Origin: Liolophura sinensis
Lineage: Eukaryota > Mollusca > Polyplacophora > Chitonida > Chitonidae
DNA length: 64,000 nt
Direction: 5' to 3'
Assembly: GCF_032854445.1 (NCBI RefSeq)
Contig: NC_088303.1
Span: 21,519,501-21,583,500, forward strand
Shown here: in pieces, positions 22,049 through 33,171 of the stretch
Numbering within the stretch: position 1 is the stretch's first letter
How the letters are laid out: the number at the start of each line of letters is the position of its first letter
Position numbers and translations under genes: made by a program
Notes under the pieces: model-generated
The model's database searches: none
The model's input: the letters and a program-made list of their open reading frames with translations, nothing else
What the model was told of the DNA's origin: nothing

Positions 22049-22062
22049 GAATTTTAAAAGAA
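22049..22062. repeat. Target-site duplication of LINE copy 2 (5' side)
   Basis: GAATTTTAAAAGAA is identical to 20944-20957. The G at 22049 could equally be the last base of the element. Confidence 0.9.
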
Positions 22063-22102
22063 GAGTTAACAAGATGGCAAGTGCAACCAAAGCAAGACCA
22101 AT

Positions 22103-24223
22103 TCAAATAAATGTGGAATCTACCACAATAGAGATTAATTGCGCGCTATGGCTGTCCGGGGCTGGTGTTGTGAACGTGACGCTGTCCAGAAGGAGAGCGT
22201 TTGTCTTTGCTTGATTTTGCAGTAAAGCTACGGCAGCCATGAGTATTCGCACTCGGAAAAACATCCTCAGGACTGCTAAAAATAGGAGGGAACATCCAAC
22301 AATACCAGATAATGACAAAATAGTGTTGATATCTGTCCGAGAATGCACCGTTCGTATGCATGGCCAAAAACGATTGTTTCCGCCATTGATCTATATACTA
22401 ACTTGTCTTCTCATGCTGCTGCCGCTAACCGGTTAAAGCTAAGGTGTTGTTCTTTGTCTGTAATCAAGATGTATGTGATTGTGCGGTTGTATACTCTGAA
22501 AGCTGGCATGTCAACAGGAAGCTACGTGCAGAAAATACTGCTTCCATTGAGCATTTCATATTCCGTCAAACGAAAGAACTGGTGGATAAATTTACAGGGT
22601 GTACACGTGTTACTGTGGAATTTAGTGCCCAATTATCCATACGCGCCGGAAGTGTAAAGCGCTTAGTGCGGACTGTGCACATACAAGAGGGATAGTCAGG
22701 ATACAAAAATCTCAACCTTTATTGACTTTGTTACTTCCCAAACACCTCAAAGCTAGTGATTATATCCGATAAACTAATATCACAGATGCAGCTAGTTCAA
22801 GAACCGGTGATTCTAAGTTATTTGGTAAAAACCTGAAATCACAAAAGGACTTAACATTCTGAATATTGTCCAGAAAAAATGACATGATACAGTTCTGATA
22901 TCTTGTCGCTACCAGAGCCAGGTTGGCAGAACATGTTCTATGTTTAGTTCCAGAGCATTGACTAAGCGCTTTTTCTGTCAGCATGGTATATTCTTCTGAA
23001 TTTTTAGATATTGCTAAATAATCAGGAAGGTCTAAAATTTGTGTAGCATGTGCAGACGTTTTGATGACTGGGACTGGAAAAGATATGACCTTATACAATA
23101 CCAAAGGGTGTACTCTGGGCGATATTGCTATTTTAACTGATACATACATATTACTTCCCACTCTAGAATACAAAATTTTACCGTGTGAATAATTAACAAT
23201 GAATCAGTTTGGCTCACGTACATATTTGGATACATTCGTACGAGAATCTGTTGGATATCTGTCAATGTTGCTTTGAGAACTTGGGGTTGTATTAAGGTAG
23301 GCGACAATTTGTCATGATAATGTGTAAGAGTCGAAACGTCATTTGTAAGTGTTCGTAGTATATTTTGTACATCATTGTTTTTCTGTATTTGATGTGCCAG
23401 TTCTGAAGTTAAGTTCACCATCAAATCCTCCAAATTTTGTAAGTTAGTCACATATGCTTGTAAAACGTCAATCATCTCTGAATTAACATGAATTCCTTTG
23501 ATAACATTTCGCAGTCTATGGCTTATGAAAGAGGAAAAATGATTATTATGCTGTTGTGTTATGTGGATTATCCTGTTTTCTGATTGATTCAATATGTTGT
23601 TCAAGTATCATCATGTCACGGACAGTCGCAGAGCTGAAAAGAGTTTTGGATATAGATCCGATAAATGGTAATAAGGATCTTCTTGTTGTTATCCTCTTCG
23701 ATTGGGGTTTTCCACTGATCAGCGCCCTAATTTGATCAACTGTTCGGTTAACCAGATGACTTCTAGTTAACCGTAGAGTATTTATGTGTGAAATGATTTG
23801 ATTTAGGGTGGCGAAAATAGCAGTAGTGTGGTGCTCCTCATTACACAATTGAAAGTTTTGTATCATCTCCTTCTGTGGAATTTTAAAATCATAGGTATGG
23901 ATCCAATAATCTTGCGCAAAGGCAATAGTTCCTATATCTTGGAACACAATGCCGTAATTTGGACGTTGCATTGGTGTCGTAGCGACAGATAGGCCAAATT
24001 TGGTTAGCAGTAAGGTCAAGATGACTATAAGCTAGCGAATACTTCCAGATGTTCCTTTGAAGAGAAAGAAAAGAGGGTAAAGATTAGAGAACGGGACATG
24101 GAAATGGTAAACTACACCATGCAGGGTAATCAATCCTGTTAGCACTGTGACACGATGTGTCGGTTGGCGTGTTGTACCGAGTTTGGGAAAAATAGTAGTA
24201 AGGATATCCGGAAGCAAACGCAA
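22103..24223 (-). pseudogene. Env-like glycoprotein region of the younger Ty3/gypsy element (broken)
   Basis: Located directly after integrase, the usual env place. Open pieces on the minus strand are 24223-24032, 24019-23546, 23604-23128, 23173-22760, and 22348-22103, with a further env-like stretch at about 22690-22440. A basic RITTRR cleavage-like site (23678-23695) is followed by a Gly/Ser-containing hydrophobic segment, resembling the F-type (baculovirus F / errantivirus) layout. A Gln/Asn/Leu-rich, coiled-coil-like part comes next. The last piece has a strongly hydrophobic stretch (about 22265-22321), taken as the membrane anchor with a short cytoplasmic tail. Breaks are a stop near 24030, frame changes near 23575 and 23150, and stops between 22760 and 22348. 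It cannot encode an intact envelope protein. Confidence 0.75.
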
Positions 24224-24403
24224 CTCGTGCCATCCTTGACTGATAAAACATTCAAACTTCTTATTAAATAAAGTATTTTAGCCTATCAGGTTTTCTTCGC
24301 TCTCGACCTGATGCCGTCGAGGACACATCAAAAGTCTGTCTTCGTTCTTGTGGAATGTTTTCCAGACACTCCCACGAATCCTCTACCTGACCTTTTCTCG
24401 TTA

Positions 24404-25530
24404 TTAGATACTTTTTACATTTCCAAAGTATTTCATCCTATGTATCTTTTCTATGTCATTGCCCTTTGCGACTTCGGTCTTGTGGACATCAATATCTGTA
24501 TCCTTTGTTGTGAGTGTTTGTTCATCACCAGGCTTATCAACATATGGTTTAACCCGTTGAGTATTTATCAATGACTTTACGGGAGAGTCCTCAGAACACT
24601 TCCTCAGTTTGAACGTGTGGTTAGGATGTGTCACTGTGATGTAATAAGGTCCTACCCATTTATTGGTTAATTTACTCGATTTCCCTATTTTAACCTTACG
24701 ATCGAACAACCACACCTTTTGATCCACCTTAAACGTGGCTGCTCTGGATGTTTCGTCAAAATACGTTTTACTTTTTATTTGTGCTCTCTGAATATTTTCA
24801 GTCGTGATCCTCTCTGTGTGCTTTAAGTTCTCTGTTAGGTGTCCAAGATGCTGTTTAACATCTTTTCCAAACGTTTCTTGGGGAATCTTCTCGGTATGAA
24901 AATTCATGTTCATCCATTTTCAAACGTAAGCTCAAATGATGAGTGTCCTGTTGAATTGACACCGGGAGACATGCGTAGAGCCATCATTATTCCTGGCAAC
25001 AGGGGAGGCCAGTTGTCGTGAGATGGGGTAATGTAAGCACGCATCATCTCCATGATGGTCCAATTCTGTCGTTCACAAGTCGAATTAGTTTGAGGATGCA
25101 CTAGCTAATTTTGACATATAAATTTTACCTCTGTCTGAAAAGAGGGCATGTGGTGCACCATAGCAGAGTAAAAATTTGCTCATACAGTACTTTTCCTACC
25201 TCAGTGGCTTCTTTTGTTTTTAAGGCGAATGCCTCTGGCCATCGTGTAAAGCTGTCAGTAACAAAGAGGATGTGTTTAAAGCCCTCTGGTGTTGTTGTCA
25301 ATGTCTATGTGCCATCGGCTGAATGCCAACGTGACTGGCATTGAAGTCAAAGGTGCATTGTTGGCATGAGGGTGGTTTTTGGTTTGCTGACAGACATTAT
25401 AGCTTAAGATGTAATCTTTGATATCTTGGTACATTCTTGGCCAGAAATACTTTACTGATGCAAACGTTAACGATACCCATTTGTGGCAGCCTCATGTTTT
25501 GGCATTATGATAGCAGGCAAGTACGTTGGG
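24404..25530 (-). pseudogene. Younger element: integrase (core and C-terminal domain), broken
   Basis: Integrase inserts element cDNA into the genome. Visible parts, N to C: zinc-domain remnants near 25480-25390 (FWPRMYQDIKDY, YNVCQQTK); core pieces near 25290-25110 (HILFVTDSFTRWPEAF); the core end at 25101-24910 (HPQTNSTCERQN, which has Cys where Gly is usual); and a C-terminal domain at 24913-24404 with the typical FKVDQKVWLFDR and KWVGPYYI strings, ending in a charged tail. Stops and frame changes separate the pieces. Confidence 0.85.
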
Positions 25531-25531
25531 T

Positions 25532-25900
25532 CTAGACGTTGGGTCTAGGTAGGGCTATTTGTGCAATTAAGCGTTCTGCTTTGATTACGTTTTTAGATCG
25601 TGGCTGGAAGAAATGATACAATATGCCGTTAAGGAGATCAAACTGTGAAGATGTATGAACAATGGACTTGATTTTCCCTTTATCCTCCGGTAGTCTATTG
25701 TCTTCTGAGTAGATTATCATGTCTTTAAACTCCGGACACTCCCTGTGCAAGTGATTCTGATTTTCTCTGCTGGAGATGTCGCTTAAAGGGTATTCTAATC
25801 TATGGCCTTCTGATGGAGCTATCTTTGCAAACAGTGGAATTGTTATCTGGATGATAACTGAGGTGTACCTCAATGATTTCTCTATTTCTGGAATTATCAT
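25532..25900 (-). pseudogene. Younger element: RNase H to integrase linker
   Basis: An open frame of 122 codons between RNase H and the integrase zinc domain. It includes the FDLLNGILYHFFQPRSKNV stretch, which matches the 'xxxxGILY/Rxx' linker seen just before gypsy integrase zinc domains. The upstream part (26015-25800) is in another frame. Confidence 0.65.
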
Positions 25901-26073
25901 TCCTTTGTATCTCTATGTCAATTGAATTCAAATCTCTGTCAGACATTTTTTGTTTCTGTCGTTTTGGATGTTTCTTTAGGGTAGGTGCGTCTAGACAGAG
26001 CGTCTGTGTTACCATGCGATTTTCCTGCTCTATGCATAACCTCGTTCTGGTATGACTGCAAGGTCAGTGACCA

Positions 26074-27476
26074 TCAATGTAACCGACTGTTGGCTGGCTT
26101 AACAGCTTTTAGGTATTTTAGGATCTTATGGTCAGTGATAACTGTAAACTTGGTGTGAGACAAATACTCGTGGTAAGTATTGATGCCTTCTATAATTGGT
26201 AAGCATTCCATTACAGCAATGTGCCATGGAACTTCGTGTCGCCGAAGAGCTCTTCCTCCATAGGCAACTACATGCACTTTTCCTTTTCGTTTAATTGTCC
26301 TAAAATGTACCCTATAGCAGACGTAGAAGCATCAGTGGTTAGTATAAATGGTCTATCCATTCTGGGGTATGCTCTTTTTAAGCTGTTGAACGCGTTTTCA
26401 CGTTCGTTCGTCCATTTGTAATTTACATCTTTCGGTAACAGCTTGTTTAGTGGGAGGGTTATTTGAGCATAGTCTTTAACAAACTTCCCATAGTAGTTTG
26501 TTAAACCTAAGAAACTTCGTACTTGGGTTACGTTTTGTGGGATGGGGAATGAATCAATAGCATCTGTTTTAGTGGTATCAACTCTGACGCCGTCTTTAGT
26601 TATTACATGTCCTAAATATAATACTTTTTCTAAAGCAAACCTACACTTACTAGGCTTTAGAGTAAGGTTCGCCTGCCTTATCCGCTGAAAAACATTGTTC
26701 AAGTGCGAAAGGTGCATGTCAAAGGTTTGTCTAAAATTCAAGATGATATCAATGTAAACTAATGCATATTTCCAGTGGATGCCTTTAAGTACTTGGCTCA
26801 TAACTATTTGGAAATTCATCGGGGAATTCATCAAGCCCAATGGCATTCTAGTCCATTCGTAAATTCCCGAATGAACGATGAAAGCTGCTTTATGTCTCGT
26901 CGTAGGGTCCACAGGTATTTGCCAAAATCCACCAGCTAAATCAAGAGAACTAAAATAATTTGCCTTAGATTGACCTATAGCATCGAACACATCGTTCAGT
27001 CTGGGTATTGGAAATGACACTAGTTTTGTGACAGCATTCAGTTTCCGATAATCAAATGCAAACCTGTATTCGCCACATTTCTTTTTCACCATGACAACAG
27101 GGCTATGCCATTGTGAACTGGACGGAACAATAATGTCATTTGCTCGCATCTCGTCTACTTGTTTGTCGATATCAGCTTTGATAACTGGCCCTTTTCTATA
27201 TGGCAGACGTACTGGACGAGCAGTTCCAGTTTCAATGTGGTGATGGTAAACGGGAGTTTCTCCAATTTCACTCATATTTCTGGAGAGTATGTCTGCATTG
27301 TTTTTCAGCAAGTCTAACAGCCTTTGCTTTTGTTCCTGATTTAAATCTGAATTTGACAAGTTAAATAACGTTTCCTTGCCAGTATCATCTTTCGCGTCAA
27401 CAGACGAGACCAAAGGGCTACAGTGAGAGGGATTTTCACTGTTTTCTTTAATTGGTTTTATCGTTCTCTCATCCAC
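26074..27476 (-). pseudogene. Younger element: reverse transcriptase and RNase H
   Basis: RT copies element RNA and RNase H removes it. The frame 27476-26268 is open for 402 codons. RT motifs present are HSPVVMVKKK, FAFDYRKLNAVTK, FSSLDLAGGFWQIPV, and TRMPLGLMNSP. The catalytic YxDD is YIDI (26745-26756), so the second Asp is lost. SFLGLTNYYGKF and TTDAS (RNase H start) follow. RNase H continues in 26277-26074 (YGGRALRRHE, VITDHKILKYL) after a frame shift near 26270. Loss of the second catalytic Asp should abolish polymerase activity. Confidence 0.93.
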
Positions 27477-27810
27477 TTCCCAGATTTGAGCTATGACTTT
27501 ATTAACTGGAATTCGTATGGCTTGTGGTTAAGAAGGGTAAACAATGCCTTACCATTCTGTGTTTTAACAAGTCTTCCTCTGCCTTCCTCCGCCTGCCAAA
27601 TTGAATTTTGATAACAGAGATTTAACAGGTTATAACAGTGCCATAGTGTTTGGTTTCTGTTTGGAAATGCGCACTAGCATGGTTTGTTGCGAGTTAGGTG
27701 AAATGGTGATGCTTGATATTGTTCTAACTAAGCTTGAGGTGGACGGGTTTACAGATACTCGTGCTGTGTCCTTGATGTACATTGAATTTGTTGGTAGATC
27801 TATTTTTACC

Positions 27811-28182
27811 TCATTTTTGTCTGGAAAATTCATTCCTAATATCAGTGAAATATTCAAATACGTGGAATTTAAAGTTAAATTCTTCACTACCTATGCGAAC
27901 AGGAAGAAGCATAGTGCCCAGCACAGCATGAATTTCTCCACCAACCCCAGTAACTTTAACTTCTTCTGATTTCTCACATTTAGTGTGGTCGATTCCAGCT
28001 TTAACTAGAAAAGCTACCGAAACACATGATATACCTGCTCCTATATCCACTGAGGCATTTGTATGTGCATTCCGAACATGTACTTTAACGGTGTTCTTCT
28101 CCAGTGGAGTTAAAAGAGCTACATGTGAGTTTTCTGTTGTGTTTTGAAATTCTGGTGCTTGTCTATGTCTATGCCTGTCCAC
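27811..28182 (-). pseudogene. Younger element: aspartic protease
   Basis: A retropepsin-like domain in a 123-codon frame: the active-site motif is ASVDIGAGISC, corresponding to the usual D-T/S-G-A with Ile for Thr. A VTGVGGEIHAVLG flap-like stretch and VRIGSEEFNFKF follow. It lies between gag and RT. Frame continuity with the RT frame (27476) is broken between 27810 and 27480. Confidence 0.8.
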
Positions 28183-28720
28183 TGGTATGTATCTCTGAAC
28201 ACAACCGTGTTGGTTACTATTAAGTCAACAACATCTTGCAAAAATGGTTAAATAAATTACACTTTTTTCATTTTTTCCTTCTGCTGGACATCTAACACTT
28301 CGATTCGAACACTGCCAGCCACACTTGGAGCACACTGCATTCTGTTCCGGTGGTCAGGGTTGCCTGCTGTCGTTGTGCTGTCCTTGGTTTTGCCTTGGGG
28401 TGTACTGTTGTTGCGGCTGATTCTGTCCAGTATAGCCCGTATGCCTACGTGGCGTTGGATTTGTCACATTCACTTTCTATTAGCATTGTTTTTAGATCTG
28501 CTATTTCTGCTCTCAGGACGTTAACCTCCGTTCCAGGTGTCTGCACTGTGGCTAAATGTGACTTTTCTGCTACAAGGGCACATTTTCTCGGTTCTTCCAC
28601 TGTTTGTGGATTGCTCTGAATTACATAGCTTTTTAAATGTGCTTGTATTCCCTGGCTCAGGACATTGTTGCATACGGCATGTGCTTAATTATTGTGAGCT
28701 GCCCGACACGAGTAAAGTAG
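28183..28720 (-). pseudogene. Younger element: degraded gag C-terminus / nucleocapsid
   Basis: Interval between gag and protease. The minus strand near 28340-28295 encodes CSKCGWQC followed by further Cys, a degraded CCHC-type knuckle. No long frame remains. Confidence 0.5.
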
Positions 28721-29128
28721 TCAATCACGGATTCGTGTGGTCCTTGTACAGTTGCTGTGGCCGGAATGTCTACTAAATTGCCGTCTTGTGGAAAAGCAGT
28801 CAGTCTGAAAAGCTCTTATTAACGCCATCCAGTCACTTTTCGTGCCATATGTTTGACTCTCGTGCCACTGGGTGGCATAAGTTGATAGATGAAAGAGAAA
28901 TATTGCCACCTTTTGATTGTCATCTATGCTGTGGAAGGTACAGAACCGATGAAACATTTCCAACCAGCTCTTTGCGTTTTGGGAGATATCTCCGCGGAAT
29001 TTGTCCAGTGAGATCAGTGCACCAGACATGTTAATTGGCCTTTGTCTTACTGGTGACGTCACCCTTCTGTCCTCTGTTGTGGATGGGCACTCCTCTGATC
29101 CAGATGGTCTATCTTCTGTGTTTAGCAC
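28721..29128 (-). pseudogene. Younger element: gag N-terminal part
   Basis: A 135-codon frame starting 113 bases inside the 5' LTR. SLDKFRGD, AKSWLEMFHRFC and ATQWHESQ match the gypsy gag pattern (A-x-x-W-L-x-x-F ... A-x-x-W). The frame is broken after QRAFQTDCF-like sequence. Confidence 0.8.
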
Positions 29129-29225
29129 TTTTTAAGTCTGCAAAATTACCTTTGCTTTCCTGAGCACTTTTGGACTAAAGTTGACCGATGTTACTCATTG
29201 CTTTGTCATGGGAGGTCGGGATCTT

Positions 29226-29238
29226 GAGTTCTCCACCA
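29226..29238 (-). promoter_or_regulatory. Primer-binding site of the younger element
   Basis: TGGTGGAGAACTC lies two bases inside the 5' LTR. It starts with TGG, complementary to the CCA end of a tRNA; which tRNA was not determined. Confidence 0.6.
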
Positions 29239-29240
29239 AT

Positions 29241-29982
29241 TGTTGTGTTCCGTATAATAATCTGAAGGGAAAACACCGTGTTGATCGTTAGTTCTTCTCT
29301 TTATTGGGCAGTCCAGTTTGTGAGTAAAGTGTTCACTGCTGGCTGTCCTTATATAGACACACAGCAGTTGTCAACTACGTCGTGTCCCTTCAGGTCACGC
29401 TTGTGTTTTGTTCCCTATGGTGACCTATTCTCTAATCACCGTCTGATTAGACATGGTAACCACAGGAATACTGATTATTAAACAAACCCAAATTAAGGCG
29501 AGGCCTGCAGGCGCGCACTGATTTCAATAATGTACCTAATAAATCAATATTAATAAGTCCTACGCATTTAGCATGACAAAATAATACACACTTATTACTA
29601 CATCTTAATTGTTAAAAATAAGACCGTATTGGTATATAAAAATACACAATTAATTCATGTGTATACCGACTTGATACGCAAATGAACACACTAAAATTCT
29701 TTACTTTAACATATACATGTAATACCTGACTGATACCACAATTTATTCACATGTTCCTGTGAACATAGAATCATACAATGATTCTTTACATCAATATATT
29801 TATGTAATACCCAACCGATACCGATATGAGCATGCACACTTCTTTCACATGTGCATATGGACGTAAAATCATATAATTTTAATAATAATTCTTTACATTA
29901 ATATAAATAAATAATACATAATTGGTATTCACATAGACACACTCCTATAACAATTGTCCTTATATACATGTACAATATAACA
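29241..29982 (-). repeat. 5' LTR of the younger Ty3/gypsy element
   Basis: A 742-bp repeat, TGTTGT...ATAACA. The minus-strand TATA-like box is at 29348-29356 and AATAAA at 29305-29300. The low-coordinate half is nearly identical to the 3' LTR, while the high-coordinate half (U3 on the minus strand) differs much more. Confidence 0.93.
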
Positions 29983-30177
29983 GAGGTGCTATTTGATAGG
30001 TTCAGCCCCTCTTACACCATGTATTGCAGTATTATTGCAACCTGGTACATCAGAACATATCTTAGGATAAGTTTCAAGCAACTTACAACTGTCTTGTTTC
30101 TGGCGTTTAGAAAGATTACGCGGCACTTCATCTAAACTGCTTAATACACCTGAGTTATCCAACTCAGGATCTAACAA
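29983..30177 (-). pseudogene. Old element: pre-RT linker, ends exactly at the younger insertion
   Basis: Encodes YPKICSDVPG and then GAEPIK, the conserved stretch just upstream of gypsy-type RT. The next codon is TAG. The reading frame resumes at 19737 on the far side of the inserted element. Confidence 0.85.
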
Positions 30178-31335
30178 ATGAACCTGAATGCTGCTTTGGG
30201 CTCAGTACATGTAGGACACAACTCATCACTCTCCTCTACATGATTTACTACTGTTCTATCCACAGTTACTGACTGACTTGCATCACGGGGATAGTACTTT
30301 TTGAGCATATTAATGTGACATACTCTCCCAATTTTCCTATAATCAGGTGTGCTAATGTAGTTAACATCGTTAACTTTCTTCACCACCTGATATGGTACAC
30401 TAAACTTGGCCTTAGGTGGTTTCTGAGGTAGGGGCAACAAAACTGGACCCTGATCCCCAGGAGAAAACCTCTTGGTTTTGCCTTTGTGTCATTGTACCGA
30501 TTCATTTTCTCCTAAGAGGTCTTCAGATTAGTTCTATCTATCTCTCAGACTTCATATAACCTGTCCCGAAACGAAAACATTCTCTAGTAAGTTTCCTTCA
30601 GTTTTCTTAGTCAAGATACGCTCTTTAATCAAGGCTAAAGGACCTCTAACCACATGACCATACACCAACTTTAATGGACTAAACCCAGTGGACTCATCGG
30701 GAGTATCTCCAGTGGCAAACAATACAAATGGAACCCCTTTGTCCCAATCTTCAGTGTATTTCATACAATATGCTCGTACAGTACTCTTTATGGTTTGGTG
30801 GTATTTTTCCAAAGCCCATTGGGATTGAGGGTGATCAGCTGTAGATTTAAGGTGCTTATTCCCTAGCTGATGCGTAACTTACTGAAATAAGCCTGACATA
30901 AAATTTGACCCCCGGTCGGATAGTTTTTCCGTAGGTAAACCATACCAGGTGAAAAACTGTAGCAGACTATTAACTATCTGAGTAGTAGTTATTTGTTATA
31001 GTGGAATCGTTTCCAGAAACCTAGTACCTATATCCATAATAGTCAAAAGCTACTTGCATCCTGACTTAGATTTAGGTAATGGACCAACGCAATCAATAAG
31101 TACCTCAATAAAAGGTTCACCAAAAGCAGGAATGGGAATTAATGGTGCAAGTCTTACACTATGCTCTGGTTTTTCCAGACAGGTGTGACATTTCTTATAG
31201 AAATTAACCACATCCTTGTGAATCTTTTGCCAGTAAAAATGGCGAGTGATTTACTTTCTGTCTGTCTAATGCCTAAATGTCCGCTTAATGAAATTTCATG
31301 AGCCATTCTAAGTACTCCCTGTCTATAACTTAGAG
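30171..31335 (-). pseudogene. Old element: integrase (zinc, core and C-terminal domains), upstream of RT
   Basis: The H2C2 zinc domain is visible near 31330-31170: AHEISLSGHLGIRQTE, then HFYWQKIHKDVV and CHTCLEK across a frame change. Core pieces follow near 31120-30850 (IDCVGPLPKSKSG) and 30812-30552 (MEKYHQTIKSTVRAYC, GFSPLKLVYGHVVRGPL). The C-terminal region is 30440-30171 (FSVPYQVVKKVN, CHINMLKKYYPRD). All lie 5' of RT in the element's orientation. Confidence 0.88.
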
Positions 31336-31555
31336 GTAAAACAACTTGATTAGAAATTGCTCAATCATCACTAGCTGATATAAAACAACTTGATTCGAAA
31401 TTGCACAATCATCACTACCTGATATAAAACAACTTGATTAGAAATTGCTCAATCATCATTAGCTGATATAAAACAACTTGATTAGAAATTGCTCAATCAT
31501 CATTAGCTGATATAAAACAACTTGATTAGAAATTGCTCAATCATCACTAGCTGAT
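31336..31555. repeat. Tandem repeat, five copies of a 44-bp unit
   Basis: Five nearly identical 44-bp units starting 'aaaacaacttgatta' and ending 'agctgat', inside the linker before integrase of the old element. The first unit is in the expected integrase linker frame; the others are expansion copies. Confidence 0.9.
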
Positions 31556-31775
31556 ATATGAGTGTGTCTATACTTCTTCTCAACAGCTCACCCTTCATGT
31601 AATAACCAACACGTACATCAGCTATTTCTTCCACAGATAAAGCAGACTTTCTTAATTCCCTTAATTCCGGATCTGACTGTTGTTGTTGAACCACAGCGGG
31701 TCGAGAAAACGCAGGTCTGTCTAACTCTTGGCCATTCTCTACCCCATCAATATCATGAAAGAAAGTTTCAGTCAA
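31503..31775 (-). pseudogene. Old element: linker between protease and integrase
   Basis: A ninety-codon frame with QQQQSDPELRELRKSAL and YYMKGELLRR, the 'QxxDPELxxL ... xxxxGxLxR' pattern that precedes gypsy integrase zinc domains. Its C-terminal end runs into the 44-bp repeats. Confidence 0.7.
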
Positions 31776-31829
31776 ATTAATATTACCAGCTGAATCCCAA
31801 TGATAATAGAAGAATTGTCTTCCTTCTCC

Positions 31830-32200
31830 CTACCTCTTTTCTGTGACTTGGTAACCACACAATAAATATACCTTTAAACTCCTCCAGTAGATCATCTGTA
31901 TTTCTGTAAAAAAAACCGGAACACTACAGTCATGAGGACACGCCTTAACTTTATCTCCTGCTAAGTCATTACCCAGCAAAAAGGAAATACCTTCCACTGA
32001 CAAAGTAGTAATAACCCCTACAGTTACTAACCCAGTAACCAAATCAGAAGTAAAGGTAACCTCCAGTAATGGAACAGACATAAACTTGCCATTTATACCC
32101 CCGATCAAAACATGACTTGGCCTCATTAGAATGTTCAGGAATCACATCTGCCAACATCAAAGACTTACTAGCCCCAGTGTCCTTAAGTATACGAACAGGA
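31830..32200 (-). pseudogene. Old element: aspartic protease
   Basis: Active-site DTGAS is encoded at 32181-32167, followed by a frame change and then HVLIGGINGKFMSVPL, a flap-like segment, and FLLGNDLAGDK, the conserved I/L-LGxD box. The open piece is 32126-31830. Confidence 0.82.
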
Positions 32201-32389
32201 GAGGTAACTCCATTACCAGTAACCGCACCATCCGATATGAATCACCAGCATGTCTCTGGAGTCAGCCCTACCTCCTTAACTTGTGGTTTAACGATGGGAC
32301 CAAAGCTACCTATCTTAACTTGTGACCTCACTGGTTTACACCTAGAGTTAACAACAGCTACTGACTTTCGCTCCTCTTTCCTTTTCAGG

Positions 32390-33158
32390 ACAAGGCACGT
32401 GAATAATTGGTGTCCTGAGCCCTTAGAATAAAGGCAAGTAGGTGGGCTTATATCTTGAGGTTTGGTCTTGTCAGAAGAAAAACTCAGATTTGATTTATGC
32501 TTTTCACCGGTCTCCTTGTCAGGGCTAAAATTTGAAGTTTTCTTATCGGAATTCCACTTCTTCTGAAATTTAGGCTAAATTTTTGGCCCATTAGTCTTTT
32601 GATTTAACCCATATTCTTCATCCTAAACTGGCTGCGGTCTATCATAGATGGCGCTTCTTGTAGTATGAGACCTTTACATATTAACGGGAAGTCCGTTACT
32701 TCTGAATCCCAGTTTGTTCGGTTAAGGTCTGTAACGCTCGTCTTTTTCGAACTGTATCTAATGCCACTTAACCTGGGGCTAGGGGCCGTAAAGGTAGTCA
32801 TGCTCAGTACATCTGCATGATGTCTTTATGAACAGTTGCAATCAAAGGGCGACTGAGATACCTTGTTTAATTGTTATTTGACCTGGAACTCAATCATGGA
32901 CTATGAACTTTGATATGGAATTCATGCCTGGAATATCCACTGTCTGTCCGGCATCATTGACTGCTTCTAAACTGCCCTGAACTTCTGCCTATAACCCTCC
33001 GGCACAAGCTCGTAAGGAGACAAGACCACTGGCGTAACTGTGTTGTAATCTGACGACTGATCTATCGACAAAACAAAACACCTCTGCAGTTTTACCTTTA
33101 AATATACTCGGCAGTAACATTGCCCAATACATTTCAGGCCATTCCAAGATAACAGCCA
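32390..33158 (-). pseudogene. Old element: gag C-terminal region with degraded zinc knuckle
   Basis: A knuckle-like GSGHQLFTC is encoded near 32430-32385 with one expected Cys missing. Short open pieces (e.g. 32801-32604) show no recognised capsid motif. Assigned to gag by position. Confidence 0.5.
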
Positions 33159-33171
33159 CTTTCTAAAAAGA
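33159..33171. repeat. Target-site duplication of SINE family 2 (left)
   Basis: CTTTCTAAAAAGA is identical to 33538-33550. Confidence 0.9.

Larger units (their letters stand above)
19738..29982 (-). mobile_element. Younger Ty3/gypsy element with env-like region
   Basis: LTRs are 19738-20500 and 29241-29982. Reading the minus strand: 5' LTR, PBS-like TGGTGGAGAACTC two bases inside (29238-29226), gag (29128-28721), protease (28182-27811), RT (27476-26268), RNase H (26277-26074), integrase (about 25900-24404), env-like region (24223-22103), polypurine tract at 20501-20513, 3' LTR. The order is canonical for Ty3/gypsy. A 5'-truncated LINE interrupts the env-to-LTR interval. Flanking tetramers GAGT/GAGG fit a 4-bp target duplication with one change. 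It interrupts the RT of the old element. Frameshifts, stops and a lost RT catalytic Asp show it is defective. The env-like gene makes it errantivirus-like; it is an old genomic copy. Confidence 0.92.

Noticed and set aside
22444-22695. 83-codon plus-strand frame
   Set aside because: Lies opposite the env-like region; the minus strand reads better as broken env sequence.
31336-31555. Regular direct repeats considered as a CRISPR-like array
   Set aside because: The repeats are directly adjacent with no unique spacers, and lie inside a eukaryotic retroelement.
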